DNA of 64,000 nt from Planctomycetes bacterium UBA7888 (lineage in GTDB: Bacteria; Planctomycetota; UBA1135). Location: contig DLRM01000008.1 of assembly GCA_002500505.1 (NCBI GenBank), positions 1 through 64,000 of the forward strand, given 5' to 3'. Position numbers and translations under genes: made by a program. Below, in pieces: positions 1-7,459 of the stretch (position 1 is the first letter of the stretch; every line of letters starts with the position of its first letter). The notes under the pieces are model-generated. The model was not told the origin of the DNA. It did not search any database and saw only the letters and a program-made list of their open reading frames with translations.

Positions 1-156
1 GACATCGGTAAGTACCAAATCACAACGGTCTTCCTCCAACCAAGCCAATGCAGATGCGCCATCACTCAACGCGGTGACTTCGTGGCCTATTTCCTCCAAT
101 AGCTCAGCCAAGGGAATTGCGAGAGTTTTCTCGTCTTCAACGAGGAGGATTCTCAT
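1..156 (-). CDS. Response regulator, receiver domain (N-terminal part only)
   Basis: The first 52 codons of a minus-strand gene are visible; the rest lies beyond the left edge. The translation starts MRILLVEDEKTLA and runs to LVLTDV. This is the beta1 acidic pocket (E8, D9, E10) and the beta3 strand with the expected phospho-acceptor aspartate at residue 51 of a CheY-like receiver. The output domain is not visible, so the family (OmpR, NtrC or other) cannot be given. It is divergent from rpoN across 75 bases, which makes a sigma-54-linked regulator attractive but unproven. The ATG at 154-156 has an acceptable purine-rich upstream stretch. Confidence 0.85.
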   Translation of the reverse strand, partial: MRILLVEDEKTLAIPLAELLEEIGHEVTALSDGASALAWLEEDRCDLVLTDV

Positions 157-195
157 GGGAGCTCATCCTAACACCCCCACCCCATCCAAACTCAA

Positions 196-213
196 TTCTG
201 CTCTTTGGCAGAA
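196..213. repeat. Perfect inverted repeat between divergent genes
   Basis: TTCTGC, six bases, then GCAGAA lie in the 75-base gap between the divergent response regulator and rpoN, about 19 bases before the rpoN ATG. It could be an operator half-site pair or a short hairpin. A six-base arm can occur by chance, so this is only a candidate site. Confidence 0.25.
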
Positions 214-231
214 GAACGATTAAACTAGGGC

Positions 232-1641
232 ATGCGAATGGAATATCGGCAAAGCCTAAGGATGGAGCAGAAACTGCTCCAATCTCCTCAAATGATTCAG
301 GCAATGCAGGTACTCCAGCTAACAGCCCCTGAACTGTTGGATCGTGTTGAATCTGAATTGGAGGACAATCCTTTTCTGGAATTGGCCGACCCCCAAGAGG
401 GAGAGAGGACGAGCGAAGACGGGGAAAATCAAGAAAGCCAAGAGCAAGATGAGCCTGATCTCGAGGGTCTGGAGCGGCTCTTCGATGAACGCCCAGCAGG
501 TGATGGTCAGCGCTCCTCCAATACAGATGAATCCTGGGATTTACTCCAGAACATCCCCGCTCCTGAAGGACACACTAAAGATGGGATCCTTGCTGAACTC
601 CGAGTAGCAGAAACCCCCCAAGAAGAACTGCTGGATGCCGAACTCCTCCTTGCTGGCCTTGACGAGAAGGGCTTCCTTCCGGAAGGAATCGAAACACTTG
701 CTGAGACTCATGGCCTGCCCCTGCAAGGTTTCCTGGATGCACAAGCCCATCTTCGGGAAGTTGCCCACCCGGCTTTAGGTGCCAAAAATATTCAAGAGGC
801 ATACCTTCTCCAGCTTCGCGCCATGCCAGACCCTCACCCTGTTGCTGAGGAACTCGTCGTTAGCCACTTCGATGATTTGCTTTCCAATCGGCTCCCCCAA
901 ATCGCAACCGCTATGGGTGTTACCCTTGTCGAAGTCCGGTCCGCTCTCGAAATCTTGAGCATTCTAGATTCGCGACCTCTTCACGAGTATGCGCCCGACA
1001 ATTCAATGGCTATTCAGCCGGATGTTTTAATTTCTCAGAACGAGCGGGGCGAATACGAAGTCTCTTTGACGCGTGACGGCTTACCTGATTTGCGCCTAAG
1101 TAAAAATGCACAGCTCGCACTAGAAAAAGCGCGGAATGACAAAAGGCTTCATAGCTTTTTACTAAAAAAAATTGAGCGGGCTCGGTGGTTCCTTGACGCC
1201 GTTGGCCAGCGCCGTGAAACACTTCTAAAAATATCTAAAGTTTTAGTTCAACGCCAGAGAGAGTTCCTGGATTATGGCATGGAAAAACTAAAGCCCTTAA
1301 AAATGCAGGAGGTTGCCGACCTCGTTAGCGTTCATATTTCGACTGTATCCAGAGCTACACGAGGGAAGTGGGCTCAAACCCCACAGGGGATTTTGCCCTT
1401 AAAGGATTTCTTTTCAGGGGGACAGGCCAACACAGATGGTGGGTCGACCTCGCGCATTGCCATCCAAAAGAGAATTCAACAAATCGTAAGCGCAGAAGAC
1501 AAAACCGCCCCGCTTAGCGACGAAGAAATTATTAAAATTCTCAAGAACCGAGACGGAATAAAAGTTGCCCGCCGGACTGTAACGAAATACCGAAAATCTC
1601 TGGATATTCCTTCATCTACCATGAGAAGAAACTTCGGATGA
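232..1641 (+). CDS. rpoN: RNA polymerase sigma-54 factor RpoN
   Basis: Sigma-54 directs core RNA polymerase to -24/-12 promoters that need an AAA+ activator. At 469 aa it has the normal family length. Seen in order: a glutamine/leucine-rich region I (about residues 5-30, QSLRMEQKLLQSPQMIQ), an acidic region II (about 45-105), the core-binding region, a helix-turn-helix near residues 355-390 (VADLVSVHISTVSRATRGK), and the RpoN box ARRTVTKYRK at 446-455. The ATG at 232 was chosen because region I starts immediately; an in-frame ATG at 238 is possible. Its stop overlaps the next start by 4 bases (ATGA). The window also encodes an NtrC-type protein, but that one has an altered sigma-54 contact loop. 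Confidence 0.97.
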   Translation: MRMEYRQSLRMEQKLLQSPQMIQAMQVLQLTAPELLDRVESELEDNPFLELADPQEGERTSEDGENQESQEQDEPDLEGLERLFDERPAGDGQRSSNTDESWDLLQNIPAPEGHTKDGILAELRVAETPQEELLDAELLLAGLDEKGFLPEGIETLAETHGLPLQGFLDAQAHLREVAHPALGAKNIQEAYLLQLRAMPDPHPVAEELVVSHFDDLLSNRLPQIATAMGVTLVEVRSALEILSILDSRPLHEYAPDNSMAIQPDVLISQNERGEYEVSLTRDGLPDLRLSKNAQLALEKARNDKRLHSFLLKKIERARWFLDAVGQRRETLLKISKVLVQRQREFLDYGMEKLKPLKMQEVADLVSVHISTVSRATRGKWAQTPQGILPLKDFFSGGQANTDGGSTSRIAIQKRIQQIVSAEDKTAPLSDEEIIKILKNRDGIKVARRTVTKYRKSLDIPSSTMRRNFG

Positions 1642-2396
1642 CGCACTCATTCCCCTTTTCCATCCTCAGTCTTCGACCTGGCCGCATCTTCCTCTCTTCT
1701 TGCTCCGTAGCTTTCATTGCTGGATGGTTTTTTTCAACTGCCCTTATTTGGACTCAGTACGAGACTTCGGACGCTGAGGCCGGGCTCAGTCTTCGAGATG
1801 TTCGCTGGCACTTCAGTGGAAACCCATTCCAAAACAGGTTTGAAACAATGGTCGAAGGCGAGATGCTGGAATACCTCACAATCGAAGAGGACGCCAATCT
1901 TCTCCGCCAGTGGAGCATTCAACCAAACCTCCCCGACTTTTCTGAGCCCAATCACAAACAATTTTACCAAGACAATATCCACCCCATTATTGAATTGGAT
2001 TGCCTGGAGTGCCACGAGCCTGGCGGCAAGGCTGAAGAGTCCCCTCTTCGATCTTATGATGAAGTCCTCCCTTATTTAGAGCGCGATCGAGGCATCCCAA
2101 TTCCCTCATTGCTGAAGCTTAGTCACATTCACTTATTTGGAATGAGCCTCTTGCTACTCGTGACTGGCGCTCTTGCCTTTTCCTTCCTCTCACCCAGAAA
2201 GGCAGGTATCCTGTCTTCGCTCACGGGCCTAGGCCTCCTTTTGGATGTCGGCGGCTGGTGGTCCACCAAGTTTTTCCCTGAGACGGCCTTCCTTGTTCTC
2301 GTCGGCGGAAGTCTTTTTGGTGGCAGCTTCCTCCTGACCCATCTTTCTCTTCTACACCGCTATTGGCGTAGCCCAAGTTCACCCCATGACCATTAA
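1638..2396 (+). CDS. Membrane protein with a single c-type haem motif, unknown function
   Basis: The 252-aa protein has one N-terminal membrane segment (about 19-40), a soluble, presumably periplasmic part, and three further hydrophobic segments (about 163-183, 190-207 and 213-238). The soluble part carries CLECH at 122-126, a CXXCH motif able to bind one covalent haem c. Histidines in the second segment (LSHIHLFG, 161-168) could be axial ligands. I do not recognise a named family with certainty; similar short membrane proteins with a single haem motif occur in planctomycetes. It overlaps rpoN by 4 bases and efp by 11, so it is probably translated with both. Redox role inferred, not shown. 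Confidence 0.7.
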   Translation: MTHSFPFSILSLRPGRIFLSSCSVAFIAGWFFSTALIWTQYETSDAEAGLSLRDVRWHFSGNPFQNRFETMVEGEMLEYLTIEEDANLLRQWSIQPNLPDFSEPNHKQFYQDNIHPIIELDCLECHEPGGKAEESPLRSYDEVLPYLERDRGIPIPSLLKLSHIHLFGMSLLLLVTGALAFSFLSPRKAGILSSLTGLGLLLDVGGWWSTKFFPETAFLVLVGGSLFGGSFLLTHLSLLHRYWRSPSSPHDH

Positions 2397-2964
2397 AGCA
2401 AACCAAGCCCGAAAAGGCCAAGTACTCGTCCTAGACGGGGAGCTCTTCGTAGTGACTGACTTCGAGCACCGAAAGCCTGGAAAAGGACCTGCATTCAATC
2501 AAATTAAATGCAAGCACTACAAAACCGGTCAGCAGAAGCAAATGCGAATGAGTTCTGACGAGACCCTAGAGACTGCCTTCTTGGAAAGACGAAAATGTAC
2601 ATTTTCCTATATGGAGGGAGAGCGCTTCGTTTTTATGGACGACGAAAACTACGAACAATACTTCTTGGAAGGCGAACTTTGCGCGAGCTCCATGAAATTC
2701 GTGCGCGCAAATCAGTCCATTACGGTAACTTTTTTCCAAGAAAACCCCATTAACCTAGATTTGCCCGGCTCCGTAATCCTTCAGGTCAAAGAGGCTGAGC
2801 AAGCCGTCAAAGGCGATAGCGTCACAAACGACAAGAAAGCTGCGACTTGCGATACAGGACTCGAAATCCGTGTCCCTATGTACATCGAAGCCGGGGAATG
2901 GGTCAAAGTCAACACCGAAAACGGTGAATTCCTAAGTCGCGCAAAAGAAGAAGACCTCGATTAG
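2386..2964 (+). CDS. efp: Translation elongation factor P
   Basis: EF-P enters the ribosomal E site and relieves stalling at consecutive prolines. The 192-aa protein has the usual three beta-barrel domains: KOW-like domain I (1-65), the central OB domain, and the C-terminal OB domain with the family signature region near 155-190 (CDTGLEIRVPMYIEAGEWVKV). The tip of the domain I loop is RKPGKGPAF, with lysine 33 at the position that is modified in lysine-type EF-Ps. No modification enzyme (EpmA/EpmB) is in the window. The start overlaps the upstream membrane gene by 11 bases, and the stop interlocks with the convergent gene in a TTAG. Confidence 0.97.
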   Translation: MTIKANQARKGQVLVLDGELFVVTDFEHRKPGKGPAFNQIKCKHYKTGQQKQMRMSSDETLETAFLERRKCTFSYMEGERFVFMDDENYEQYFLEGELCASSMKFVRANQSITVTFFQENPINLDLPGSVILQVKEAEQAVKGDSVTNDKKAATCDTGLEIRVPMYIEAGEWVKVNTENGEFLSRAKEEDLD

Positions 2965-3773
2965 CTCTTAGGTTTTTTCCCCTTCCGTTTCCCCTTTTTC
3001 TTGGCTGCATGTTTCCTTGAGGAAACTCGTGCTTTTGCATGAAGGCGGGCCGCCTGCCGCTTGGCCCTCGCCAAATCTTTCCTCCATTGTGGGTTAATTT
3101 TTGAGCCCTCTTCAAGAGCTCGCTGAATCACTGTCGCGGCCTCCACGGGGTCATCCGTTATGTAAAAAAGGTCCAGGTCATTTGCATCAATAGTGCCTGC
3201 CCCAACCATGCTCTTTTTAATCCAACGGACAAGGCCGCCCCAATAATCTTTCCCCATCAGGACAACGGGAAAGTTTTTCATTTTTGAAGTTTGAATCAGA
3301 GTCAGAGCCTCAAAAAACTCGTCCATGGTGCCGAATCCTCCTGGCATCACGACATACCCCAAAGCATATTTTGCAAACATAACCTTCCGTGTAAAAAAGT
3401 AATGGAAGTCAATGCAGATGTCCTGATAAGGGTTCGGTTCTTGCTCCATCGGGAGAACAATGTTGAGCCCAACCGAAGTGCCTCCCCCGCGTTGGGCGCC
3501 TTTATTCGCGGCCTCCATCATTCCAGGCCCGCCACCCGTGATGACGGAGTAACCTCTGCGGGCAACCTGTGCTGCTGTTTCTTCAGCAATCTTGTACCAA
3601 GGGTCAGATGGTTTTGTCCGTGCCGACCCAAAGATAGAAATAGCGGGGCCAATATCCTTCATGGTCTCAAATCCATCAACAAACTCACCCATAATCTTGA
3701 AGACCATCCAGGGATCGCCGCTATCCCGCGATTGAAGTTCCTGGTGAACATTGCTCTTAAAGTGCTTTTTCAT
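2961..3773 (-). CDS. LOG-family (TIGR00730-type) nucleotide-binding protein with basic tail
   Basis: A Rossmann-fold protein of the lysine-decarboxylase-like / LOG family, whose studied members release cytokinin bases from nucleoside 5'-monophosphates. Seen: GGGPGMMEAANKGA at 80-93 and PGGFGTMDE at 144-152, the family's phosphate-binding and catalytic motifs. The last 45 residues are very rich in lysine and arginine (ending KKKGKRKGKKPKS), an extension beyond the usual fold that may bind nucleic acid. It converges on efp with a 4-base stop overlap and is divergent from gmhB across 44 bases. The physiological substrate in bacteria is often unclear. Confidence 0.88.
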   Translation of the reverse strand: MKKHFKSNVHQELQSRDSGDPWMVFKIMGEFVDGFETMKDIGPAISIFGSARTKPSDPWYKIAEETAAQVARRGYSVITGGGPGMMEAANKGAQRGGGTSVGLNIVLPMEQEPNPYQDICIDFHYFFTRKVMFAKYALGYVVMPGGFGTMDEFFEALTLIQTSKMKNFPVVLMGKDYWGGLVRWIKKSMVGAGTIDANDLDLFYITDDPVEAATVIQRALEEGSKINPQWRKDLARAKRQAARLHAKARVSSRKHAAKKKGKRKGKKPKS

Positions 3774-3817
3774 CCCTTCAAGGGTAGCCTCACCGGCCTG
3801 CCTGCTAAACTAAAAAC

Positions 3818-4417
3818 ATGAGTGCACGCCCAGCTCTATTTTTGGATCGAGATGGCACGCTTCTTCGTGAAGTCCCTTACCTCGACACCCCAACTAAAGT
3901 GCGCCTTCTCCCAGGCGTTTCGGATGCCTTAGCAACCCTGCATTCTCACGGCCTGCTACTTATCGTTGTTTCCAATCAATCCGGAGTCGCAAGAGGGCTT
4001 TTAGATGAAGGGAAGCTATTCGCTATTCAAAAGAAAATCGATGAGGAGCTTCTTGCGCGTGGGGCCAGGATTGATGCTTGGTATCACTGCCCACACCATA
4101 ATCAGGTCGGCACACCCCCTCATCGTCGCATTTGCCGTTGCCGAAAACCATTGCCAGGCCTCCTGGAGAGAGCTATTCAAGATTTTGACATTGACCTCGA
4201 CCGAAGCATTGGCGTGGGCGACGACGTTCGAGATCTTCAGGCCTTTGCCGCTCTTAATCTCCGAAGTGTTTTGGTGGGAACAGGAAAGGGCAGGCAAGCA
4301 CGTCAAAAGCTAGCCGAGATCGGCAAAGAACCCGACCTCTACTGTGCGCATTTCGCAGAAGCTGTCCCCTGGATTCTCAAGCACTGCACCAAAAAGCAAC
4401 TTCCAAGTTCTCCCTGA
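3818..4417 (+). CDS. gmhB: D-glycero-beta-D-manno-heptose 1,7-bisphosphate 7-phosphatase
   Basis: A HAD phosphatase of the GmhB/HisB-N type, which removes the 7-phosphate during synthesis of ADP-heptose for lipopolysaccharide inner core. Seen: the catalytic DRDGT at 10-14 (D10, D12), the second motif VSNQSG at 51-56, and a zinc-binding loop with C91, H93, C106 and C108 (CPHH ... CRCRKP). At 199 aa the length fits. It supports an outer membrane with heptose-containing LPS. A histidinol-phosphatase role is possible for the fold but less likely without his genes nearby. Confidence 0.9.
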   Translation: MSARPALFLDRDGTLLREVPYLDTPTKVRLLPGVSDALATLHSHGLLLIVVSNQSGVARGLLDEGKLFAIQKKIDEELLARGARIDAWYHCPHHNQVGTPPHRRICRCRKPLPGLLERAIQDFDIDLDRSIGVGDDVRDLQAFAALNLRSVLVGTGKGRQARQKLAEIGKEPDLYCAHFAEAVPWILKHCTKKQLPSSP

Positions 4418-4445
4418 TTCGTTAGGCTGTCTTTCCTGCGCAGCC

Positions 4446-5471
4446 ATGCCCTCTCCACCCCTCTCCTTCCAGTATGCCCATTTTTGGGGCAATCCAGACC
4501 ACCCTGCATTTCGTGTTCTGGAAGCATGGGTAGGCAACAACGCAACTTTGACTTCCGGGTGCGAATACCCGGACCCTTTCCAGCTTCTTGTCGTTCCCTC
4601 CAATTCCTTAGGACTCAAGGAGGTTCATCAGCTTGAGCTTCTCTTAGAAGATCGAGGCAATGCTTCCCTCCTAATTCTGTTAGAAGATCGTGGACTTTCT
4701 GGTTTTGAGAATCTGCTGGCGCGACAAGACGTCCACTTAGTCCCCTTTCCATGGAACCCAGAACTTCTGGGGATGGCGTTCTCCAAACTGTCTACTCCGC
4801 CCCCCCCTTCAAAGCAGCCCGATCTTAGGGATTACTTGGATGGAGCAGTGGAGGGTCTTCGGGACCCCCTGACCAGTCTTTCGGGCTACCTTCAGCTGAT
4901 GGAAGGCGACGGCGACGGAAAGGACCTCGCAGGACCGGCATTGCGTTCCGCCAAGGAAATGGAACTGATTCTTGAATCAGTTTCCCTCTCAAGTGGGAAA
5001 ATTGAATCAAGGTTCGATTACCAAGCTCTACGCCCCTTAGGGAAAATGATTGTTCAGATAGGCCGGTCGCTTGGCCGCGAGCTCCTCCTTGACTGGAAGG
5101 AAGACTGTGCCGCTGAAACCGATCGAAGGTTCTTCCTCTCCTGCCTTTTTGTCTCCCTGTTACTCTCCGATCGCTTCGGGCCAGGAACACCTCTAACCCT
5201 CCAGGCTCAATTAGAAGGAGACGTATTGAACCTCCTATGGGTTGAGAGCAAGGAAAAGCCCGCAAGTACTCCGTCAAACTCTGTTGCCCCACCTAGCTTC
5301 TTACCCCAAACTTTGGAGACTCTCGCAGTAGCATTAGGAGGACAAGCAATCATCAATAAAAGGAGTGGTCAGCAGATTATTGCCGCAGGGATCCAGATTA
5401 CTGTTTGCAAAAAGCGCCCTGCTCGGGGATCCAAAGAATTTAAGGGAGTACAGAACCTGGATACCAATTAA
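4446..5471 (+). CDS. Degenerate receiver/histidine-kinase-like protein (pseudokinase)
   Basis: The start at 4446 is chosen because an earlier in-frame ATG at 4344 would overlap gmhB by 74 bases. Residues 40-115 look like a receiver fold without a clear phosphorylation pocket. Residues 125-200 match a HisKA dimerisation helix, with LRDPLTSLSGYLQL at 138-151, but the phospho-accepting histidine is replaced by E136. The following ATPase-like part (200-320) lacks a recognisable N-box and the DxGxG loop. It is therefore probably a non-catalytic signalling scaffold. A run of eight C at 4800-4807 encodes prolines. It ends inside the convergent gene by 32 bases. Confidence 0.6.
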   Translation: MPSPPLSFQYAHFWGNPDHPAFRVLEAWVGNNATLTSGCEYPDPFQLLVVPSNSLGLKEVHQLELLLEDRGNASLLILLEDRGLSGFENLLARQDVHLVPFPWNPELLGMAFSKLSTPPPPSKQPDLRDYLDGAVEGLRDPLTSLSGYLQLMEGDGDGKDLAGPALRSAKEMELILESVSLSSGKIESRFDYQALRPLGKMIVQIGRSLGRELLLDWKEDCAAETDRRFFLSCLFVSLLLSDRFGPGTPLTLQAQLEGDVLNLLWVESKEKPASTPSNSVAPPSFLPQTLETLAVALGGQAIINKRSGQQIIAAGIQITVCKKRPARGSKEFKGVQNLDTN

Positions 5472-5931
5472 AGTAAAGGGAAAGGTGATAAATAAGAAGC
5501 ACCTGATATAGGCCGAAAGCAATCAGCACCCCTAATCTTCCGTTCTTGAAATTTTTCAAAACACAGAAAAGAGCTCCGGCAAAACCAATCCCAAGAGCCT
5601 TAACCAAAACGAAGACAGAGATTCCGCTCCCCATTAGAGCAATGGCCATTGGATTTGCCTCATCCCCTCCTCTTTGCAAATAAAGCAATGTGAAATGAGA
5701 GTCCAGCAAGTTGAGCAACAAGAAGACGCTCAAGATGACCCAGGTACGAAACGAATACAAATCTACAAATTGATTCCAATTTGTTCTTCGGCTCCCATCA
5801 CCACGCCTTTGCCCTCCCCAAAACGAAAACTTTGAAAGGGCCGGGGTAGCCTTGCGGCGTCGATCAGGCCCGCTGTAAGGAGACTCAGGCTGTCCCACGG
5901 GCTCGAAATATCGCAATGAAGGTGAAGCCAA
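5440..5931 (-). CDS. DUF5658-like small membrane protein
   Basis: A 163-aa protein with an arginine-rich cytoplasmic N-terminus (GPDRRRK, then a second RR-rich patch) and about three membrane helices (about 62-82, 100-125, 132-155). The segment NLLDSHFTLLYLQRGGDEANP resembles the DUF5658 family of unassigned function. It overlaps the upstream glycosylphosphotransferase gene by 47 bases, indicating cotranscription and suggesting a role in surface polysaccharide assembly, though nothing in the sequence proves it. Confidence 0.7.
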   Translation of the reverse strand: MASPSLRYFEPVGQPESPYSGPDRRRKATPALSKFSFWGGQRRGDGSRRTNWNQFVDLYSFRTWVILSVFLLLNLLDSHFTLLYLQRGGDEANPMAIALMGSGISVFVLVKALGIGFAGALFCVLKNFKNGRLGVLIAFGLYQVLLIYHLSLYFNWYPGSVLP

Positions 5932-7378
5932 GAATCAGCAAATCCAGAAAAATCGACTGGTTGTCAATGTAATAAAGGTCGTAATCCATGTTGTCATGAA
6001 TGGGCGCATTTCGAGCTTCCGAAACCTGCCAGAGCCCCGTGAGTCCAGGCTTAACGGCAAGTCGGTTCCTCTCAAGAGGACCATAACCAGCAACAATAAA
6101 GGCCATCTCGGGGCGGGGGCCCACGAGAGACATGTCACCACGAAGAACATTCCAAAGCTGTGGCAACTCATCTAAAGAATACCGCCTTAAGAAGCTACCA
6201 ATGCCTGGAATGATTCGGGGGTCTCCATATGAATCGGGAGCCACATCATCTCCACACATCTTGGAGTGCATGGATCGAAACTTCAGCATTTTGAAAGTCT
6301 TGCCATCTCTGCCAACCCGAGTTTGAGAGAAAAGAACTGGCCCAGGGGATTGGAGTGAGAGCCAAATCGCGATAACGCCAAACAGTGGGAGAGAAAAGGC
6401 GAAGAGAATTCCAGCAATGACAAGGTCAAAAGTCCGCTTTAGAAAGTCAACGGGGTACTTCCGCACTAAACGAGCAGGCTGAAGAAGAGGGATGGTGTCC
6501 AAGGTGTCCAATCGGAAACTCTGTGAATAAAAATGGTAAAGGCGAGGCACGACCGAGTACCGAATCCCCAACACGTCTAATCTGGCGCAAATATCCAACA
6601 AACGACTTTCTTGCATTTCTGGTTCTGCTACAAAAAGATGTTCAATGCCCTGATTTTGACATGCCGGCTCCAACTCCTCTAAACCTCCGAGCACCGGATG
6701 ACCCGAAATATTCTTGCCGTGACGCGAGGAGTCCTCGTCAAAAAAACCAACAAATTTGAATCCTAAAAAAGGAAACAATCTCATCTTTTGTTGGAGCCGA
6801 ACGGCCATTGGGCCAGTACCCCAAATCACAACCGGAACATTTCCATATCCACGCTTATGGAGATAAGAGACGAAGCGAAACATAATCATTCGCTCAATGA
6901 AAAGGAAAGCGTAAATGAACGCAAACATGGAAACGTAAACGCCCTTCCTCCAGTTTCCAGCAACGCCGGCTTCAACCGAAAACATCTCGAGGAATACCTG
7001 GACGGGGGTCCCCATAATTGCAGGAAAATGTTCTTCTAGTGTGCGCCCAAAATTACGAAAGAAAAATAAGTAGGTCGTGGTGCACAAGAAAGAAAGAAGC
7101 ACAGCTTGAAACGCTTTTTTATATTCCTGGACATTCAAAATACTCTTTTGCCACTGGTACAGATGAAGGTACCAAAGAAAAAAGAGGGTCGTTGCCAAGC
7201 CCACGATTCCGGGTATCAAATGTAATTGGATTATTGCCGGCAATGGAGTCACCTGATCGCAATCCCCCCGCTCGACAAGCCAAAAAGACAATATACAAGC
7301 GCATACAATGGCCAAACCATCGACTAGAACGTGGAGGACTAGAAAGGCTTGGTCGAAGTTGCGGCGAAACCAGCTCAA
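5885..7378 (-). CDS. Polyprenyl-phosphate glycosylphosphotransferase (WbaP/WcaJ type)
   Basis: This integral membrane enzyme transfers a sugar-1-phosphate to undecaprenyl phosphate, the first step of exopolysaccharide or O-antigen assembly. The N-terminal half has four to five hydrophobic helices and a CoA-binding-like Rossmann segment (VVIWGTGPMAVRL). The C-terminal catalytic domain (about 308-497) shows KRTFDLVIAG, TFKMLKFRSM, the DELPQLWNVLRGDMSLVGPRP core and LAVKPGLTGLWQVS. At 497 aa it has the full length of the class. The sugar cannot be told from sequence. It leads a two-gene unit with the DUF5658-like gene. Confidence 0.92.
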   Translation of the reverse strand: MSWFRRNFDQAFLVLHVLVDGLAIVCACILSFWLVERGDCDQVTPLPAIIQLHLIPGIVGLATTLFFLWYLHLYQWQKSILNVQEYKKAFQAVLLSFLCTTTYLFFFRNFGRTLEEHFPAIMGTPVQVFLEMFSVEAGVAGNWRKGVYVSMFAFIYAFLFIERMIMFRFVSYLHKRGYGNVPVVIWGTGPMAVRLQQKMRLFPFLGFKFVGFFDEDSSRHGKNISGHPVLGGLEELEPACQNQGIEHLFVAEPEMQESRLLDICARLDVLGIRYSVVPRLYHFYSQSFRLDTLDTIPLLQPARLVRKYPVDFLKRTFDLVIAGILFAFSLPLFGVIAIWLSLQSPGPVLFSQTRVGRDGKTFKMLKFRSMHSKMCGDDVAPDSYGDPRIIPGIGSFLRRYSLDELPQLWNVLRGDMSLVGPRPEMAFIVAGYGPLERNRLAVKPGLTGLWQVSEARNAPIHDNMDYDLYYIDNQSIFLDLLILGFTFIAIFRARGTA

Positions 7379-7459
7379 AGGATGATTAGAAGTTCAAAAG
7401 GACAATGCGAAAGATTACAGCGACTTCACTTCCCCTTCTCGGAAAAGTAGTGATTAATT

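Noticed and set aside
3853..3870. TGGCAC with a following T-rich stretch, resembling a sigma-54 promoter
   Set aside because: It lies inside gmhB and the -12 element does not match TTGC at the right spacing.
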